Positions 11,593-24,600 of a stretch of DNA of 64,000 nt are shown piece after piece. Location of the stretch: positions 21,295,811-21,359,810 of the forward strand of contig CM040085.1 of NCBI GenBank assembly GCA_022496805.1, read 5' to 3'. The position numbers and the translations under genes are program-made. A model generated the notes under the pieces. It was not told the DNA's origin and searched no databases. It saw only the letters and a program-made list of their open reading frames with translations. The stretch is from Pohlia nutans (taxonomy: Eukaryota; Streptophyta; Bryopsida; Bryales; Mniaceae). Position 1 is the stretch's first letter, and each line of letters opens with the position of its first letter.

Positions 11593-12943
11593 CCCTTTAA
11601 TGTCCCAATTCAACATTGTTTTCAAAAATTCGTTATAAAATGTTTGATGAAAAACAAAAAATGGAGTTGATGTACAAAGTTAACCCCTAAGCGTCCCGGC
11701 GTCCATATTTTGGACGTTTTTGAGGGACATTCACCTTCGAAGAGCTGTAACTTTTTCAAAACGTGCCCAATTTTTCTGAAATTTTGACAAAACTCCCCGC
11801 ATGATGTATGGAATGTGTGGTAAAAATTTCAGGTCAATCCGAGATGAATTGAATTTTTGGTGATCATTTGAAAGTAGGTATCTTTTTTTTGGACAGTTCT
11901 ATGAATTTTGATGGTAGCAACTTCGGGGGCTTGTATCTCCTTCATCCCAAGTCCGTTTTCAATAAAAACTTGTTGGGTTGAATCCCCCTTGAAGTCTAGT
12001 TATCATGGTAAAATTTTCAGGTCAATCCATGTTGTTATGAATGTTTGGGAGTCATTTTAGTGCACGGGTCTAGTTTGAACACTTTTTGCTTTTTGGTTCA
12101 AATGGGTCACTTTTCGGGCTACTTTTTGACATTGCAAGGCCATTTTAGGGCACATTAAATTTTTTCATGAGGCTTTTTTGGTACCAATGTGTTTATATGA
12201 TGATTTTGAACTGCTTTATAGTTGAAAGTTTTTTCATTTGAGTAATTTTGAAAACAAATTTCACCTCTAACTGTGTTGTTAGGAAAATTTCAGCATCCTT
12301 TTTTAGCACTAAAACACTATGATCTTGCAATCTATATGGCCAAATGACCCCAAAATTGATCCACATGTTCTAAAACATGTATGTTACAAGATTGTACGGT
12401 TGAGATTTCTATACCTCACTTACATTTAGACCTATAACACATCAAAAGCGATGATGATTTTAATCCCAAAAAAGCTAAGGACCCTTAGGGGTTAAGTTGT
12501 AAATGTCAATTTGAAGATCACATTTGTACAGTTGGATTCATCATATTTATTATTAATTAATTTTAATTAATTTTGCAAGGTTTTCTCTTGAAATTAAATT
12601 TAAAATCCAGAATTAACACAAAAAATTAAAAATTATTGTAATGAAATTAGAATAACATGGACTACAAGATGGTATAGTTTCCATTATGTGATTCTACTTA
12701 TTTTGGAAAGTCATGTTTAAGGTCTCATTTTTTGAACTAAGAATGAAACTTGACATAAACCAATTGTGTTGTTTTTTGAAAAATCACAATATCTTATTTT
12801 GAAGATTCATACTGTACAAATGATAGTCAGCAAGCACAAGAACCAAGAGAAATTTGGATGGATGAAAAACTATACAGGACGTAATGTGAGAAAGGTTGAA
12901 ATCTGTTCGTTGTTCATTATATGAACGCAGGCGCGTCAAAGGG
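11593..12943. mobile_element. TTAA-flanked piggyBac-like MITE interrupted by a nested member
   Basis: TTAA at 11589-11592 and 12944-12947. Left end CCCTTTAATGTCCC, right end the complement of CCCTTTGACGCGCC. About 540 bp of its own sequence is split by the element at 11684-12491. The outer boundaries were paired by position and terminal similarity. Confidence 0.6.
11684..12491. mobile_element. Nested TTAA-flanked piggyBac-like MITE (808 bp)
   Basis: TTAA at 11680-11683 and 12492-12495. Left end CCCCTAAGCGTCCCGG, right end the complement of CCCCTAAGGGTCC. It sits inside the element at 11593-12943, so it inserted later. The body is AT-rich and non-coding. Confidence 0.75.
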
Positions 12944-12971
12944 TTAAACTTAACTATTGGTAGGGCCTATA

Positions 12972-13292
12972 GTGAATCCCTAAATGCCCACAACCCTCTC
13001 CAAATTTGGAGGATTGCAAAGGTACGTTATAAATTGTAACTAAGAGTAATGTTTTGAAGTTAATGTATGAATAAAACTTGTACATTATGAATTTTAAATT
13101 CTATTCAAATGGTTAGATCTGGGATTGGAATCACCAATATTTTGGTATCAAATTTGAAACCTGAAATGAAAATTCTTTTGTAATTCAATTACAAATAAGA
13201 TATTCACAATCTGAGGATGAAATTTGTTGTAATGGGTTGAAATGTAATACTCTAAATGTAGTGATTTTTGAAGATTTTTTGGTTGCTTAATT
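12972..13292. mobile_element. Truncated piggyBac-like MITE remnant
   Basis: The left end CCCTAAATGCCCACAACCC and about 320 bp of body match the element at 21119-21690, up to the GATTTTTTGGTTGCTTAAT stretch, where similarity stops. No TTAA is kept at the left flank and the right end is missing. Confidence 0.6.
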
Positions 13293-13661
13293 TATTCATA
13301 TACAGATTCCATACCCAGCCACATATTATCAAATGAATGAATGCATGTATATCTATAAATGTTCATCCCAAATATTCATCCAAAATATCCATCCAACTAC
13401 GCATATATTGTCATATGAATTACAGTACACCATCCACTTCATATATAAGTATTTAACCAATGCATTCACCCAAACACACACACACGTGTGTGTCTATATA
13501 TATAACCATGCACATCCCATCGTCGTGATTTTTCAAGGCATGTAGTATCATAGTGTTGTCATGTGCTAAATTGTGGTGTTTGATGTTTTGTATAATTGAA
13601 TTGATTAATTAAAGTTGATAGAGGGTTCCATAGTTCAAGTAAATTGGGTCCACATAACAAT

Positions 13662-13802
13662 CACTAGTAGGATTTTGATTCTTTATAACTGGTCTTTTGT
13701 GACTTAAATGGTCCAAAACGACTTCTTTTCTAAAGAATTGAGTTATAAAGGACCATGTAAGTCACAAAGGACTAGTTATAAAGGACCAAAATCCTACTAG
13801 TG
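13662..13802. mobile_element. CACTA MITE, near-perfect palindrome (141 bp)
   Basis: It starts CACTAGTAGGATTTTG and ends in the complement of the same bases. The inverted arms extend about 53 bp each, so most of the element can fold. A 3-bp target duplication AAT lies on both sides (13659-13661 and 13803-13805), as expected for the CACTA superfamily. Non-coding. Confidence 0.85.
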
Positions 13803-14054
13803 AATACAACAATCCCGAAAATCTAAAAAGACATTCAAATGGATTCATTAACAAGCTTGAGCCTCAAACCAATGTGTCTTCTAATTCAATTGTAAGAGAA
13901 AAATACACCAAGCAAACAAGCTCCGTTCTCTCGTCCCTAGTGACCGTCCTTGATGACCTTCCTTGAGGTTTTACAAACCATAATGACCTTGCCTTTGTAT
14001 AAATCCTAATTTTTGAACTTTGAATATTCATCAACTCTTTTGTGTTAAAAGAAG

Positions 14055-14215
14055 ACATAACATTCAATAGCCTTCATGTCCTCTGTCTTTCCTTCATGCA
14101 CTTTGCTCATCACCTTGGGACTCCACATGTCCAATTAGCTACTGATAAAGTCTTGTTGGGTGTGGAATATACTACACCATCTACGATAGAGCATTTGAAG
14201 CACTACAAGGAAATT
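14055..14215. repeat. Partial copy of the ACATTCAGTAG-type foldback repeat
   Basis: CATAACATTCAATAGCCTTC is followed by TGCACTTTGCTCATCACC and GTTGGGTGTGGAATAT, as in 9316-9465. No matching right end is found. Confidence 0.45.
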
Positions 14216-14399
14216 TGGTCGTTTTTCATTTATGAGTACTTTGACCGATTTTCCGGTCAACGCACCATATAGTCGGACCGAGGGGTGGGGTAGGACAACA
14301 CCAAGCAATGGACTCCTCTAACTAGGGATGGATGAGAGGAGTCAACAAGACATCATAGTGGAAGAATAATGCATGAATAGTAAATATGGATACTTGCAA

Positions 14400-15250
14400 A
14401 AAATGGCAGCACACAATGGGCACCAAATTGGGGTCTTAAAAGTACCATACACCGTAGAACAATACTAAAAACCTCCTACAATCACAATACTACTAATGGG
14501 AGCTTAATAGAACACTAATGGGGCAAATGGGGTGAAAATGCACCCCTAAATCACAATGGCAGCACAAAGACCCAAGTAGAAAATTCCCAAAAAACACCAA
14601 AATGATCTCAAATCCACACCAATTGCTCATGGGTACCAAGTACTCCAAGGTGAGGTCAATTTTGGTGGTAGAAATGGGTAGATAGAGGGAATTTGCACCT
14701 CTATCCAAAATGACAGCACAAACATGAGTCTAGAAATTGCTCTAAAAGGACCAAAATTACCTTAATTCTCATCAATTCTCCATGGGCACTAGGTACTCCA
14801 AAATGGGGTTAATTTTGATGACAAAATTAAGCAAGTGAGGGGAAATTGCACCCTCACTTGTTATGGCAGCGCACCACCTTATCTAGAAACGAACACAAAA
14901 AATACTAGATTGTCTCAATTTCGTTCCAATTTCCTATGTACTCCAAAATGGGATTAGTTTTGGCAATAGAATTGAATAAGTGAAGGGAAATTGCTCCTCC
15001 ACTAAAATGGCAGCACACAATTTTACCTCAAAATTGACCTAAAAGTGCTAATAGTGCTAAAATTGTCCCATTTTCACCTCAATTTTCCATGGGGTACTAA
15101 AGTGCTCAAAATTGGACTTAATTTGAGGTAAAAAATGAGTAGGTGAGGTGAATTTGCACCCTCACCTAAAATGGCAGCACTATGTCTAACCCTAAAATGA
15201 GCATAAAAATTGCACTAAGTGGCATAATTCTCAACACAATCATTCTAGGT
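14400..15250. repeat. Degenerate tandem array, about 150-bp units, six copies
   Basis: The motif AATGGCAGCAC (variants GACAGCAC, GGCAGCGC) recurs at about 14403, 14554, 14711, 14863, 15007 and 15171, giving periods of roughly 144-164 bp. Units also share a GGGAAATTGCACCCTC block and a CCATGGG..TACTCCAAAATGGGG block. The copies are strongly diverged, so the array is old. No function can be assigned. Confidence 0.8.
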
Positions 15251-15259
15251 ACTATAATG

Positions 15260-16790
15260 CTTCAATGAAGAGTTGAAATGACACAAATTCATCATCCCAT
15301 GAGAAGTTCCAACCCTACTTTCTAAAAAATTACCTAATTGTTCAATTGTAGAGAATCAAAACCCGGTGCAATTTCGGCAACGCTTCCACGCTATGCCACA
15401 CACCGGGATTTTTGAGTTCCACTCACAAAACCATCACCATAAATTGGAAACTAGAATGAAGAGCAAGACCACGTGTGATTGCAAACCAACAACTTGGGCA
15501 TCTATGGGCCAAAATTAATGCAAAAAAACGTGAAGAGAGCAATTAGAATTGCGATTTTAATCACCAATGGTCTCTATCTTCCTTGTTAAGCTGTAAGAGT
15601 TGGATGTTGAAGCGGGTTGTACCAAACTCAAAGAGGAGGTGTTCAAATCATCCCTCCCTAATATACCCCTGTCCACCCTCCATAATATCACACAAAGGGC
15701 GCAGGGGGTGATCGACTCTGGGCTATGTAGTCGCTGGATTCAGCGTCGTCGAGGTCGTCGCGTGCTGTGTTGTTGTCTTGCTTTGTAGCCATCTTCGTGA
15801 CTGTTGCTGATGCCCCTTGTAAGCTCGCGCCGACTCTGCTCTAGCGCCATCGTCCCCAACGCCGCGCCTCGCCATTTTGCTGTTGCTTCAAACATTTGGT
15901 GCCCCTCGCGTTCGCACCGTTATGTAGTACCACGCCCCGTACTAGGTGTGTTAGTTGTTGTCTTTGTCGTCGTCACAATCGCAGCGCATCCACTTCGCCT
16001 CCAATGTCTGTCTCTACAACAGATGGTCGATCTCTCAGGTTCTCACACGCTGGGAGTGACGCACTGCGTTCAAATGAGAGACCGAATCTTCCCACCATCA
16101 ACCCGACAATGCCAAGGATCTGTTGGCGATGTTGCAGAAGAAGTGACTACCGATCGCCACTCCCTCGCCGTTGTTGCAGCGCTCACCGTCTTGATCGGCG
16201 CCACTGGCTGCCGCGTTCCGCACTGACCATGGCTCGCTTCTCCAGCGCAGTCGCTACGTCCCCGTTTGTTGCTCGTCGTGCCCTGGATCGGCTTGTTGCG
16301 CCTACCGTGCCTTGTTCGTGCTCATCACACTCTAGATCTAGCTCGTCGCGCCTACCGTTGCTGCCATGGGCCGTATCCCCTGACCACGCTATGACCTCTG
16401 CTGCGATAAAACTTCTGTTCCCTTTGTCGTCCTATCGATCTTCCTCTACTGCGTGGTCATTCTGTCGATCTTCATACCACGCACCTAGTCAGCAATTTCT
16501 TCACTAAGTATCCCCTACCCGTCTCGATTCGGTTCTGTCTCTCTCTCCGGCAGGGCTTCGCCCTTCTCTCCAAAAAACTAGCTCCCAAACTTCTAACGGA
16601 CAAAATAATAGACTACATAGTTCTCACGACAAGGGTGGGTTTGAATTTCCCACTCCAAGCTTCATTCATCCAAAACGCCCTTCATCCAAGAAAAAACATC
16701 CCTCTTGACTAAACTCTACCCTAGCCTCCACTAAACTTCTAGACTATCTCTCACTAAACTCCTAGTTAAGGAGAACTATTTTTTCCCAAA
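15260..16790. other. GC-richer stretch with unrecognised open frames
   Basis: From about 15600 to 16500 the base composition turns GC-rich and frames of 140 and 203 codons stay open on the plus strand (15804-16226, 15896-16507). Their translations are Arg/Ser/Cys-rich with no recognisable domain and look like chance frames in GC-rich repeat DNA. The stretch runs into the retroelement-like end at 16800-16975, so it may be an eroded retroelement body. Confidence 0.4.
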
Positions 16791-16799
16791 AGTTAGAAC

Positions 16800-16975
16800 T
16801 TGGACATTACTCATAGAGTAGTGTTCCAATTCTTGTCCATCCTCGAAAGGGGAGAGTAGTATTGCTCCAATGTCCCTTTGTCCGGTGGGCATCGGGTCAT
16901 TGACATTACGAACGAACACTTTATTCACGCCGGCCCTTTTATAGGGTAGGTGTTTCTATCTATCTATCTATTCCA
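16800..16975 (+). mobile_element. Retroelement 3'-end-like repeat with TATC tail
   Basis: The segment ends in a CTATCTATCTATCTA microsatellite preceded by GGCCCTTTTATAGGGTAGGT. The block GAACACTTTATTCACGCCGG recurs, as its complement, at 6798, 25703, 31862 and 55488. A shared body with a simple-repeat tail fits a SINE or LINE 3' end. No reverse transcriptase is visible. Confidence 0.45.
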
Positions 16976-19650
16976 ATTCCACGAAGGTATTCTAAAAAAT
17001 ACTCCTCCTAAAATAATAGGCAAAATAGTACAAACACTCAAAAACCCACAATTAAACGGTCAAAAATCGTTACTTAGCTAAAATTACCCATAAAATTAGG
17101 AATAATGAAAAAGGACAAATAACACTGCATGGAAAGTACTTCCAAAACACCAATAAATCTAATCAGCTAAAATGCTGCAATTAAACACAGAAATGGGAGA
17201 AAAAAGTATCAAACCTCACGGTAGAGGTTTTCCCCGATTTGTGGACCGGTTCGATGGTTCACATCATTGACTGAAATCAAGGAAACCCTCGTCTTATGTG
17301 ACCAGTTGCACTCACCAACTCTGAATTGGCTCAAAATAGCAATGAGAGAAGACCAGTCTTCCTGTAGTGAAGGTAGAGCCACCATATGCTACTGAGCAGT
17401 GATCCCAAAATTGGCTAAAATTAGCTGGATTTCTACCCAAAAAAGTCCTTGTGCTACCAATACATTGTAGGTAAAAAATAGTCATTATCCAAAAAATTGA
17501 CAAAATTTACAAGTCAATAGACAATTTGCTACATAATTCACTTTGGAGGTAGTATCAATAACGACCAATTAAAGCTTCATTAGTACTTGGCAAGCAATAA
17601 GAATTCACTAAACATATTTGGTAAGAATTTATTTTTTCATTTCTTTTCTACTTCTAGTCTTCTACATACCTGGGTAGCAAAAGTAGTTGACTTCCTCCAT
17701 GGGTGGTAGCATATTGCACTAAATACCACAAACTAGTCGTGGGATCACTGCTGCTACTGAGTGTTATGGAAACATGGAATCAAGATGCAATTTTTACCAT
17801 TTCTAAATGTACTTATAATCCAAGTGTATTTAAATATGAAAAAGAGATTTAAATACGGGCACATAGAGTTCTATGTATGTACAAGGTTAAAAAATTGGAA
17901 CAAAGCATATTCTTGTACTGTGACAACATTGATATATGTATATTGTAACTTAATTTATTTCCATACTCAGAATTCAAACTCTAAGTTACGCCTGATGGGC
18001 CGGGGAAATTCAACAGGAATGGCCTCAATGAGTGGATGGGCATCCCAGATTCTCATAGTCCAAGCACCAGGCTCTCATGGCATGTAGTGATGTACTGCAC
18101 TAGTATGGTACAGTACAGGCCATTCTATTTTGGCAGTCATATTAAATTCACTAAATCTCTGTAAACCTGGGAGTAACCTGTAAAGAAATAAGCCGGGCCG
18201 GCACCCAAGTTTGTCAGTACCTTATTACAGCTTATTTTGGGGTGGGGATTTTGATTCTTTACCAAGAGATGATGAGATGATGGATACAGTGCTATAGAAC
18301 CAACCATCAGATTCCTTTCCAATTTTACCACGCATGAGACAGGGATTTTCTCCAATTTTTCATTTTTCAAACAGGTGGCACCAGCGTTTTTCTACCTGGC
18401 TTCAAAAAGTTGTAGGAAGTCTGTCGGTTTGTTTCAAAAAAAAAAAAAAGTTGTAGGAAGCTGCTTTGAAGCAGCTGCCTACAACTTTTTGAAGTCAGAA
18501 AAAAAAATTCACTAGGTGGCACTGACCAATGAACCAAACAGTGTTGCACTTCCATCTAAATATAAGATGAAGTTGTCATATTCGGATGAAAATTTGCTTG
18601 AATGGATGAAAATATGTCAACTTGGATGAATATTTCGGCGATAAAGGAATGAGTTTTGGGTTCAAATTTAGCTCTATCTAAAAATAATTTTGCTTTTTGG
18701 CTTTATTTCACCAACTTAAAAAAAGGTTGCTATGAGAGAAAGAGTAACTTTGACCCAAAGGATAAACGTGAATGTCGAGCCTGTTTGGGGAAGGGCTACT
18801 AACTTGGTCATTAGGAACAAGTTTGCGTGTGTTGTTGCCATGAGACAATCAACGGAGTTCTAAACTTTAGAGCAAAAATGGGCTTGCAAAAGGCCCTCAA
18901 AATCCCCACTTTTATGATCATAGTGACTATGAGCATGGCCAACCATGTGTTGTGATGTTGGAATTCAGACTCTGCTACAGTGACATTGATACCATAGAAA
19001 AAATAAAAAATAAAGCCTCAAACTAAGCCCATTGCAGCGCAACAACGGGGCCTAGTACTATAGAATAATTTTGTTTAAAAAAAACTTGTTGGTAGACATT
19101 GCATTCTATAGCAACTCCACTGTTCACCCTTGGGAATCAGCATCACATGCCAATATCATTAAAGGAATCGTAATCTTCTGGACAACAAAAGCCATTTCTA
19201 GTTAATGATGGTTTGACCCTCAACAAACTTCTGTTTTTTTAATAGTTTCTACAAGTTCCACATCATCAATACCCTATTTATTTGTTGATTCTTTGCACAA
19301 GCAAAGGGTGTGCTGCAGTACTAGCTAAAAAATGTTATAGAGTTATTTATTTTACTTCAAAATTTATATTTTATATTCAAAATAAATATAAATATAAAAA
19401 TTACAACGCCACCAGGCGTTGCGACGGGCCCGACAGGGTGTTCAGTTATTTCATGGATTTTTATTTTTTTTTTGTTTTTTGTTTTTTCAGATGCCCTTCC
19501 TTTTGCTACTTTCTAAAGGACTTGGAGCCTTCTTCAATTCCATATTTCCTCTAAATAAATGCTATAGGTAATAAACTTTGTTTGTCTTTTTTTCATTGAA
19601 TTCCCATACAATAGATGAAATAATATATTGTAATACTTATGTGGCAGTCA
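16976..19650. other. Intergenic stretch without a supported gene
   Basis: Only short, unrecognised frames are found. The stretch contains a small hairpin at 18398-18498. Confidence 0.55.
18398..18498. repeat. Hairpin-forming inverted repeat
   Basis: Left arm GGCTTCAAAAAGTTGTAGG pairs with right arm CCTACAACTTTTTGAAGTC. A third copy of AAGTTGTAGGAAG and a poly-A run lie in the loop. Confidence 0.75.
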
Positions 19651-19657
19651 TAACTCA

Positions 19658-20140
19658 TCTTAACATTCAGTAGCCTTCACTGGCTCTACCTTGCCCTTGA
19701 GGAGAATGTGCGGAATATTTGACATCATCATTCATGAAAAATTAGTAGTTACCTTGCTTTATTGGAAAGGGGAGATAATGGCAACCGGGAGGAGAAGGTC
19801 AACAAGATCTTAGAGCTCTTAACACATAATAAAAAAGAAGATAATGTAGTGAATTAATTTTGGCAATAGCATAGCACACAAACCAATGTTGGCTGATAAT
19901 TTATTTATGTATTTTTAATTGTAGATCTTTTATTTATTTATTTTATTGTTTTTGAAAAGCTGCATGGCATTATGGCACTGGAAATGTTATTTTTTATTTT
20001 CTTTTTGGTGGTTTTTTTTCTCCTTTTTCACTCTAGTCCAGCGACCTCCTGAGACCGGCTCTGTACATCCCTTTTCAGAATGAACTTCTATATTGTTGGA
20101 TGGATGTAAAGGCAGTGCGCATGAAAACTATTGAATGTTA
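19658..20140. repeat. Foldback repeat family member
   Basis: Left end AACATTCAGTAGCCTTCACT, right end ACTATTGAATGTTATGATAA. These are inverted relative to each other and related to the ends at 9316-9465 and 40431-40896. Non-coding. Confidence 0.45.
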
Positions 20141-20231
20141 TGATAAGCAAAGAAACGGTATTTTGTACTGCAATTCCAAACATAGTTTCTCCTTGAACTG
20201 GGCAATTGAGTCAATCAACCTACAATGCTTA

Positions 20232-20465
20232 CACTACTAGAGAGTGCGTAAAAACCAAGACAAAACCAAGACACATATGTTGGAACCAACAGAGAATGGG
20301 TTTAACGTAGCAAACATTTAGTCATCTGCACAGAACCAACAAGTTTTCTCTTGGAACCAACAAGTTCCTGTTGATTTTCCGGAATCAACTGTTCCTAACC
20401 CGCACAGAACCAACAGAATTTCTGTTGATTTTGTGCGGGTTAGGAACCCCATTTCTCTAGTAGTG
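20232..20465. mobile_element. CACTA MITE (234 bp)
   Basis: Inverted ends CACTACTAGAGA and 3-bp target duplication TTA (20229-20231 and 20466-20468). Subterminal repeats of GAACCAACA in both orientations resemble the subterminal arrays of CACTA elements. Non-coding. Confidence 0.85.
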
Positions 20466-20469
20466 TTAT

Positions 20470-20690
20470 AACACACATTTCGTTAAAACTTAACCACATT
20501 TCATTAAAATTGAACTACCATACTAGAAAAGCGATGGAGAGTATTGCCCTTCTACGAATAAAAGGACTGTAGAAAAATTGGAGACCTATCTCTATTGAGA
20601 AGGGCAACTTTTTCCATCACTTTTCTAGTATAGGAGTTCAGTTTTAACGAAATTTGGTTCGGCATTTACGAAATGCGTGTTTTGTTCTAC
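20470..20690. repeat. Long foldback element
   Basis: The inner arms TACTAGAAAAGCGATGGA (20521-20538) and TCCATCACTTTTCTAGTA (20614-20631) pair almost perfectly. The pairing extends outward through TTAAAATTGAACTACCA / TAGGAGTTCAGTTTTAA to ACACATTTCGTTAAAAC / TTACGAAATGCGTG. Together they form a foldback of about 200 bp adjoining the CACTA MITE. Confidence 0.7.
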
Positions 20691-21118
20691 ATAACGTGGG
20701 TCATTCTAGTTAGGTTGGCTTGTGTTAGAGTTTGGCACAACAAATCCAAGACAAATCATGTCTTATTGTGTGTTTGCGGGGATTGTGTTAAGTAATAGAT
20801 AGTGTGTGAAATTATTATATCCCTTTCCAAAGGACTCTTGAACACCGTGGTGAACAAGGGAAACCCTGGGTGACACGGGCCTTGCAAAGGTGGAGAAACC
20901 AAGAGGTGTCCTGAATGAACAACACGCAATAGCATTTTGTGTGAGTTTGAGATGAGAGTGTGCTATATATGGTTAGAAACTTTGTGAGAGCACACACATG
21001 CGGGTTCAAAGAAAATGTGAATGGGAGCTATGAATCAAATATTATGGATGTTCAAAGTTGGCAGTGTACAGCGACACAAATTGAGAGTGGGACAGAAGGT
21101 TCCCGATGACACCCTTAA

Positions 21119-21690
21119 CCTCTAAAATGCCCATAGCCCTTTCCAAATTTTTTGAACTGCAAAGATACATTATAAAATGCAAACAAGAGGGATAATTCAA
21201 ACTTGATGTATGAATAAAAGTTGTACATTGTGAAAAAATTTAGAGTCTATCTATACAATTAGATTTGTAATTGCTATCACGAACATTTTGTATAAAATTT
21301 GAAACTTAAAATTCAAAATTCTTTTGTAATTCAATTATGAATAGATATTGACAACCTGTGGATGAGTTTTTTCTGATGGGTTGAAATGTAATACTCTAAG
21401 TGTAGTGATATTTGGAGATTTTTTGGTTGCTTAATTTTATGAGAATATTATTCTTTCAAGAGCACATCTCGATTAAAATCTTCAAAAAAATTGGTGAATC
21501 ATTGCAACATGAAATGAGGCATAAAAATTTCACAAATCATCCCCTTTCTAATCGTATCACACGTGCATGAAGCTAACTTCCCATAGAATCTATAGTAAAA
21601 AATCCATAATGCAAAAAGTGCATGACAGATGAGAAAACATAGTTCGATTTTGTTCATCATCCAGAAATTGGACATTTAAGGATTTGGGGG
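21119..21690. mobile_element. TTAA-flanked piggyBac-like MITE (572 bp)
   Basis: TTAA at 21115-21118 and 21691-21694. Left end CCTCTAAAATGCCC, right end the complement of CCCCCAAATCCTTAAATGTCC without its last base. The body matches 12972-13292 in the same orientation and 56259-56826 inverted. Confidence 0.7.
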
Positions 21691-24600
21691 TTAATGAAGT
21701 GGGACATGTTGTATGTTGTTGGAAAGTTAAGAAGAAAAGCTCTCCAAATTGCTAAGGCTCATAAAAGGAAAATGAAGGGTTTAGAAGTCATGGCCCAATA
21801 AAGGAGGGGAGAACTATAAATGCTACTTCTTAGAGACATGAATCTTTGGGCAGCTATAACTTCCTCAATATGAGCCCTCGGGTACAAACCAAAATGAAAA
21901 AAGTGAATATAGCGTCATAATCTATTCGAAGAGTAGACCACTGAAAACGGATTTACACATGACATTTGGACTATTGAGCTAGAAGTTCCGTCAGTTGGGA
22001 GTTCATGGGTCCTGCACTTTGGCATTGTGAGTTGCTCGGTTGCACCTCTTAACATTGGTTAGGAGATGTCCTACTCTTCACCAGACCACTATTGTGGTGT
22101 CCCAAGTAGTCAATTCCAAATCGTGAGTCTCGCAATGAGATTACCAAGGTTCTAGTGGGGAGTTGGATGTCAATCAAAGGCGGTTTACTTGGTATTGGTG
22201 GCGAGTAGTGTTGTCACCAGGCACTTGATTGTCTTGCGGAAGAGGTGAGGTGTTGAGAGTCATGAGGTGTTGGGACCTCGGACAAGTATGGGAGTTAAAC
22301 ATTGTAGGTGTGTGGTATGTGCAATGTCAGCTAGTCATGTTAGTTGCTACTAAAAAAGTGAAGCGCCATTCATATTCACGGGTTAACTTCACCAAGACGA
22401 AGGGGAAGCGGTAGGATGACAAAGTATATAGCATTGTTGTTAGTAGTGTTAAAAATTTACTATTGGAAAAATGTGATGATGTTATGATGATCAAATCTTT
22501 AGTGTATTATTGTAAGATGTAATATTATCCAATCATTAAAAACATAACTTGTATTTTTGATGCTTTGTCATAGTAAAATGGTTTGAAACTGATATGATAA
22601 ATACCCATACACATCTTTTTAAATTTGAGTGTATAGATAAACTTCTATTCATTTATATTATTCGTAATGTAAATTTTTATGAGAGTTTTGTAAAATTTGT
22701 AAATTGCATATTTTATAGCACAATTAGATTTTGTTCAAGACCCCTTGATTCATTGGGAATTTGTTACTACCTAAAATTCAATGACAACCAAAAAAATGAT
22801 AACTTTGTTCTCCAAGTGTTAAAAAATACATGATATGAATACTTATATTATGGTTTTTATACATGTATTTCTCTTATAATTGTACATTATTGAAGTGATA
22901 CTTGGTGACATGTGGATGATGCCAAAGTAATACTTTGGTGTATTTTTGTCTCTCATGCACTTTTGCATTGGTAACAAAAGTATTGTTTGTTCCCAAAAAA
23001 AATTAAAAAAATAATACACCAGTGATTTTGACTACACACATCTATATCTCATCAAAATCTGCCAATTTATTTTATAATAAAATTAAATATCTTTAAATAC
23101 AATTAGTAAGTATAATTTTTATACAACATTTGAAGTGGTTATAAATAGTTTTTAAAATGATGATTTGGTGGAATGGAGTAATTTGGAAGGCAATGATATT
23201 TGCATAATTTAGATTTGGGAAGTAATGGATTTGTTAGGTTAGAGACTTATATATTCATTTGATTTCAAATATTTCAATAAAATTAAAATGGATATATTAA
23301 GAATTGTAGGAAATTTTAAGAAAAGTATAAATGTCGAACATTTTATAATTATTACTAATTAAAATATATAAGAGGGTTTGTCATTGTACCTCCAAAAATA
23401 ATAATCATCGCATTGTTTCCCTTATGTGAAGGTTTAAAATATAACATGCTTTAAACGAATCAATACTTTTGATGATAATGACTTTAAAAACCAATGAATT
23501 TCTTTTAAGAACGTTATCTCTTTTTTAGGTGAAAAGTCAAATGAATACAAAAAGTTGAAGTCATTTTTGAAGATTCATTTTAATAATGAAAAAGGTGATT
23601 TTTGAAATGAAACATACTTAAATTTTTTCAATTGATCATAGATTTTTCAATTAATCATAGATTTTTCAATTTTCTTTTCTTTTCAATTATTTTAATCTAT
23701 GATTAGAAGACAACCTTATATATCCAACTGGCCTTAAGATCCCCCCTTACTTTGTAGGCATCTTAAATCACAAAAATCGTTTTCTAAAAATTTCTCAAGC
23801 ACATACACCTTATGCTACAACGCACCCTTGTTGTATTCACAAATCAAGTTTCCAACCTCTTGGGCCTCGTCCAAGATCAAAGTTTGAACGTTGCCCAAAA
23901 CAATTAGCCAATTCTGAAATTTATGCACATGAACTTCAAGCAATCGGATTTACATTTGTAATGTAAGGCGTGTCAACACATCATTTGCAAAATAATGCGC
24001 CTTCCACCTATAGCTTTGGACACCTTATTTTTGTAAACTATTATTTATATACTAATGGATATGACCATCACTTTCAATTTGCAGATCATTTTTGAGATAT
24101 ATTTATTAGAAAGTCCAATGGACCTCATAGTGTAGTTGAGGCTCATGCTAATGTTCTAATGATTTGGAAGGCTTTTATTAAAAATAAAAATAAAAATAAC
24201 AACAACTTTGTTTATTTGTTACCATCTTTTCATCATATTCTTAATAAGATTAGTGGCACGTGTTTTTGGAATAGGTAAAAAAAATCATACTAGTCCTTAA
24301 GCATGTAGAATTTAATAATACCAATTTTTGGACTGTTACCATTTGGGTGTAAAATCACCCATGATCCTATCTTGCAACAAATGAAAGGTAAGAAAGGAAA
24401 AAAAAAATTCACGTACCTAAACTTGTATGGTCTAATTATGTAACTAAAGTTCAACAACAAAAAAACAAACAAAACAACTACAAAACAACTACAACTGTTA
24501 CACTAAAGGCATCCACACCAATGCAATAAAAACCTAAGCTCCTTCAAATTTTGAATGAATAGTGTGAAATTAATACTTAGAACCACTTTCAAATTCTCTT

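Noticed and set aside
15804..16507. Plus-strand frames of 140 and 203 codons as a possible gene
   Set aside because: Overlapping frames of similar quality, Arg/Ser/Cys-rich translations, no domain, and a setting of repeats argue against a real protein.
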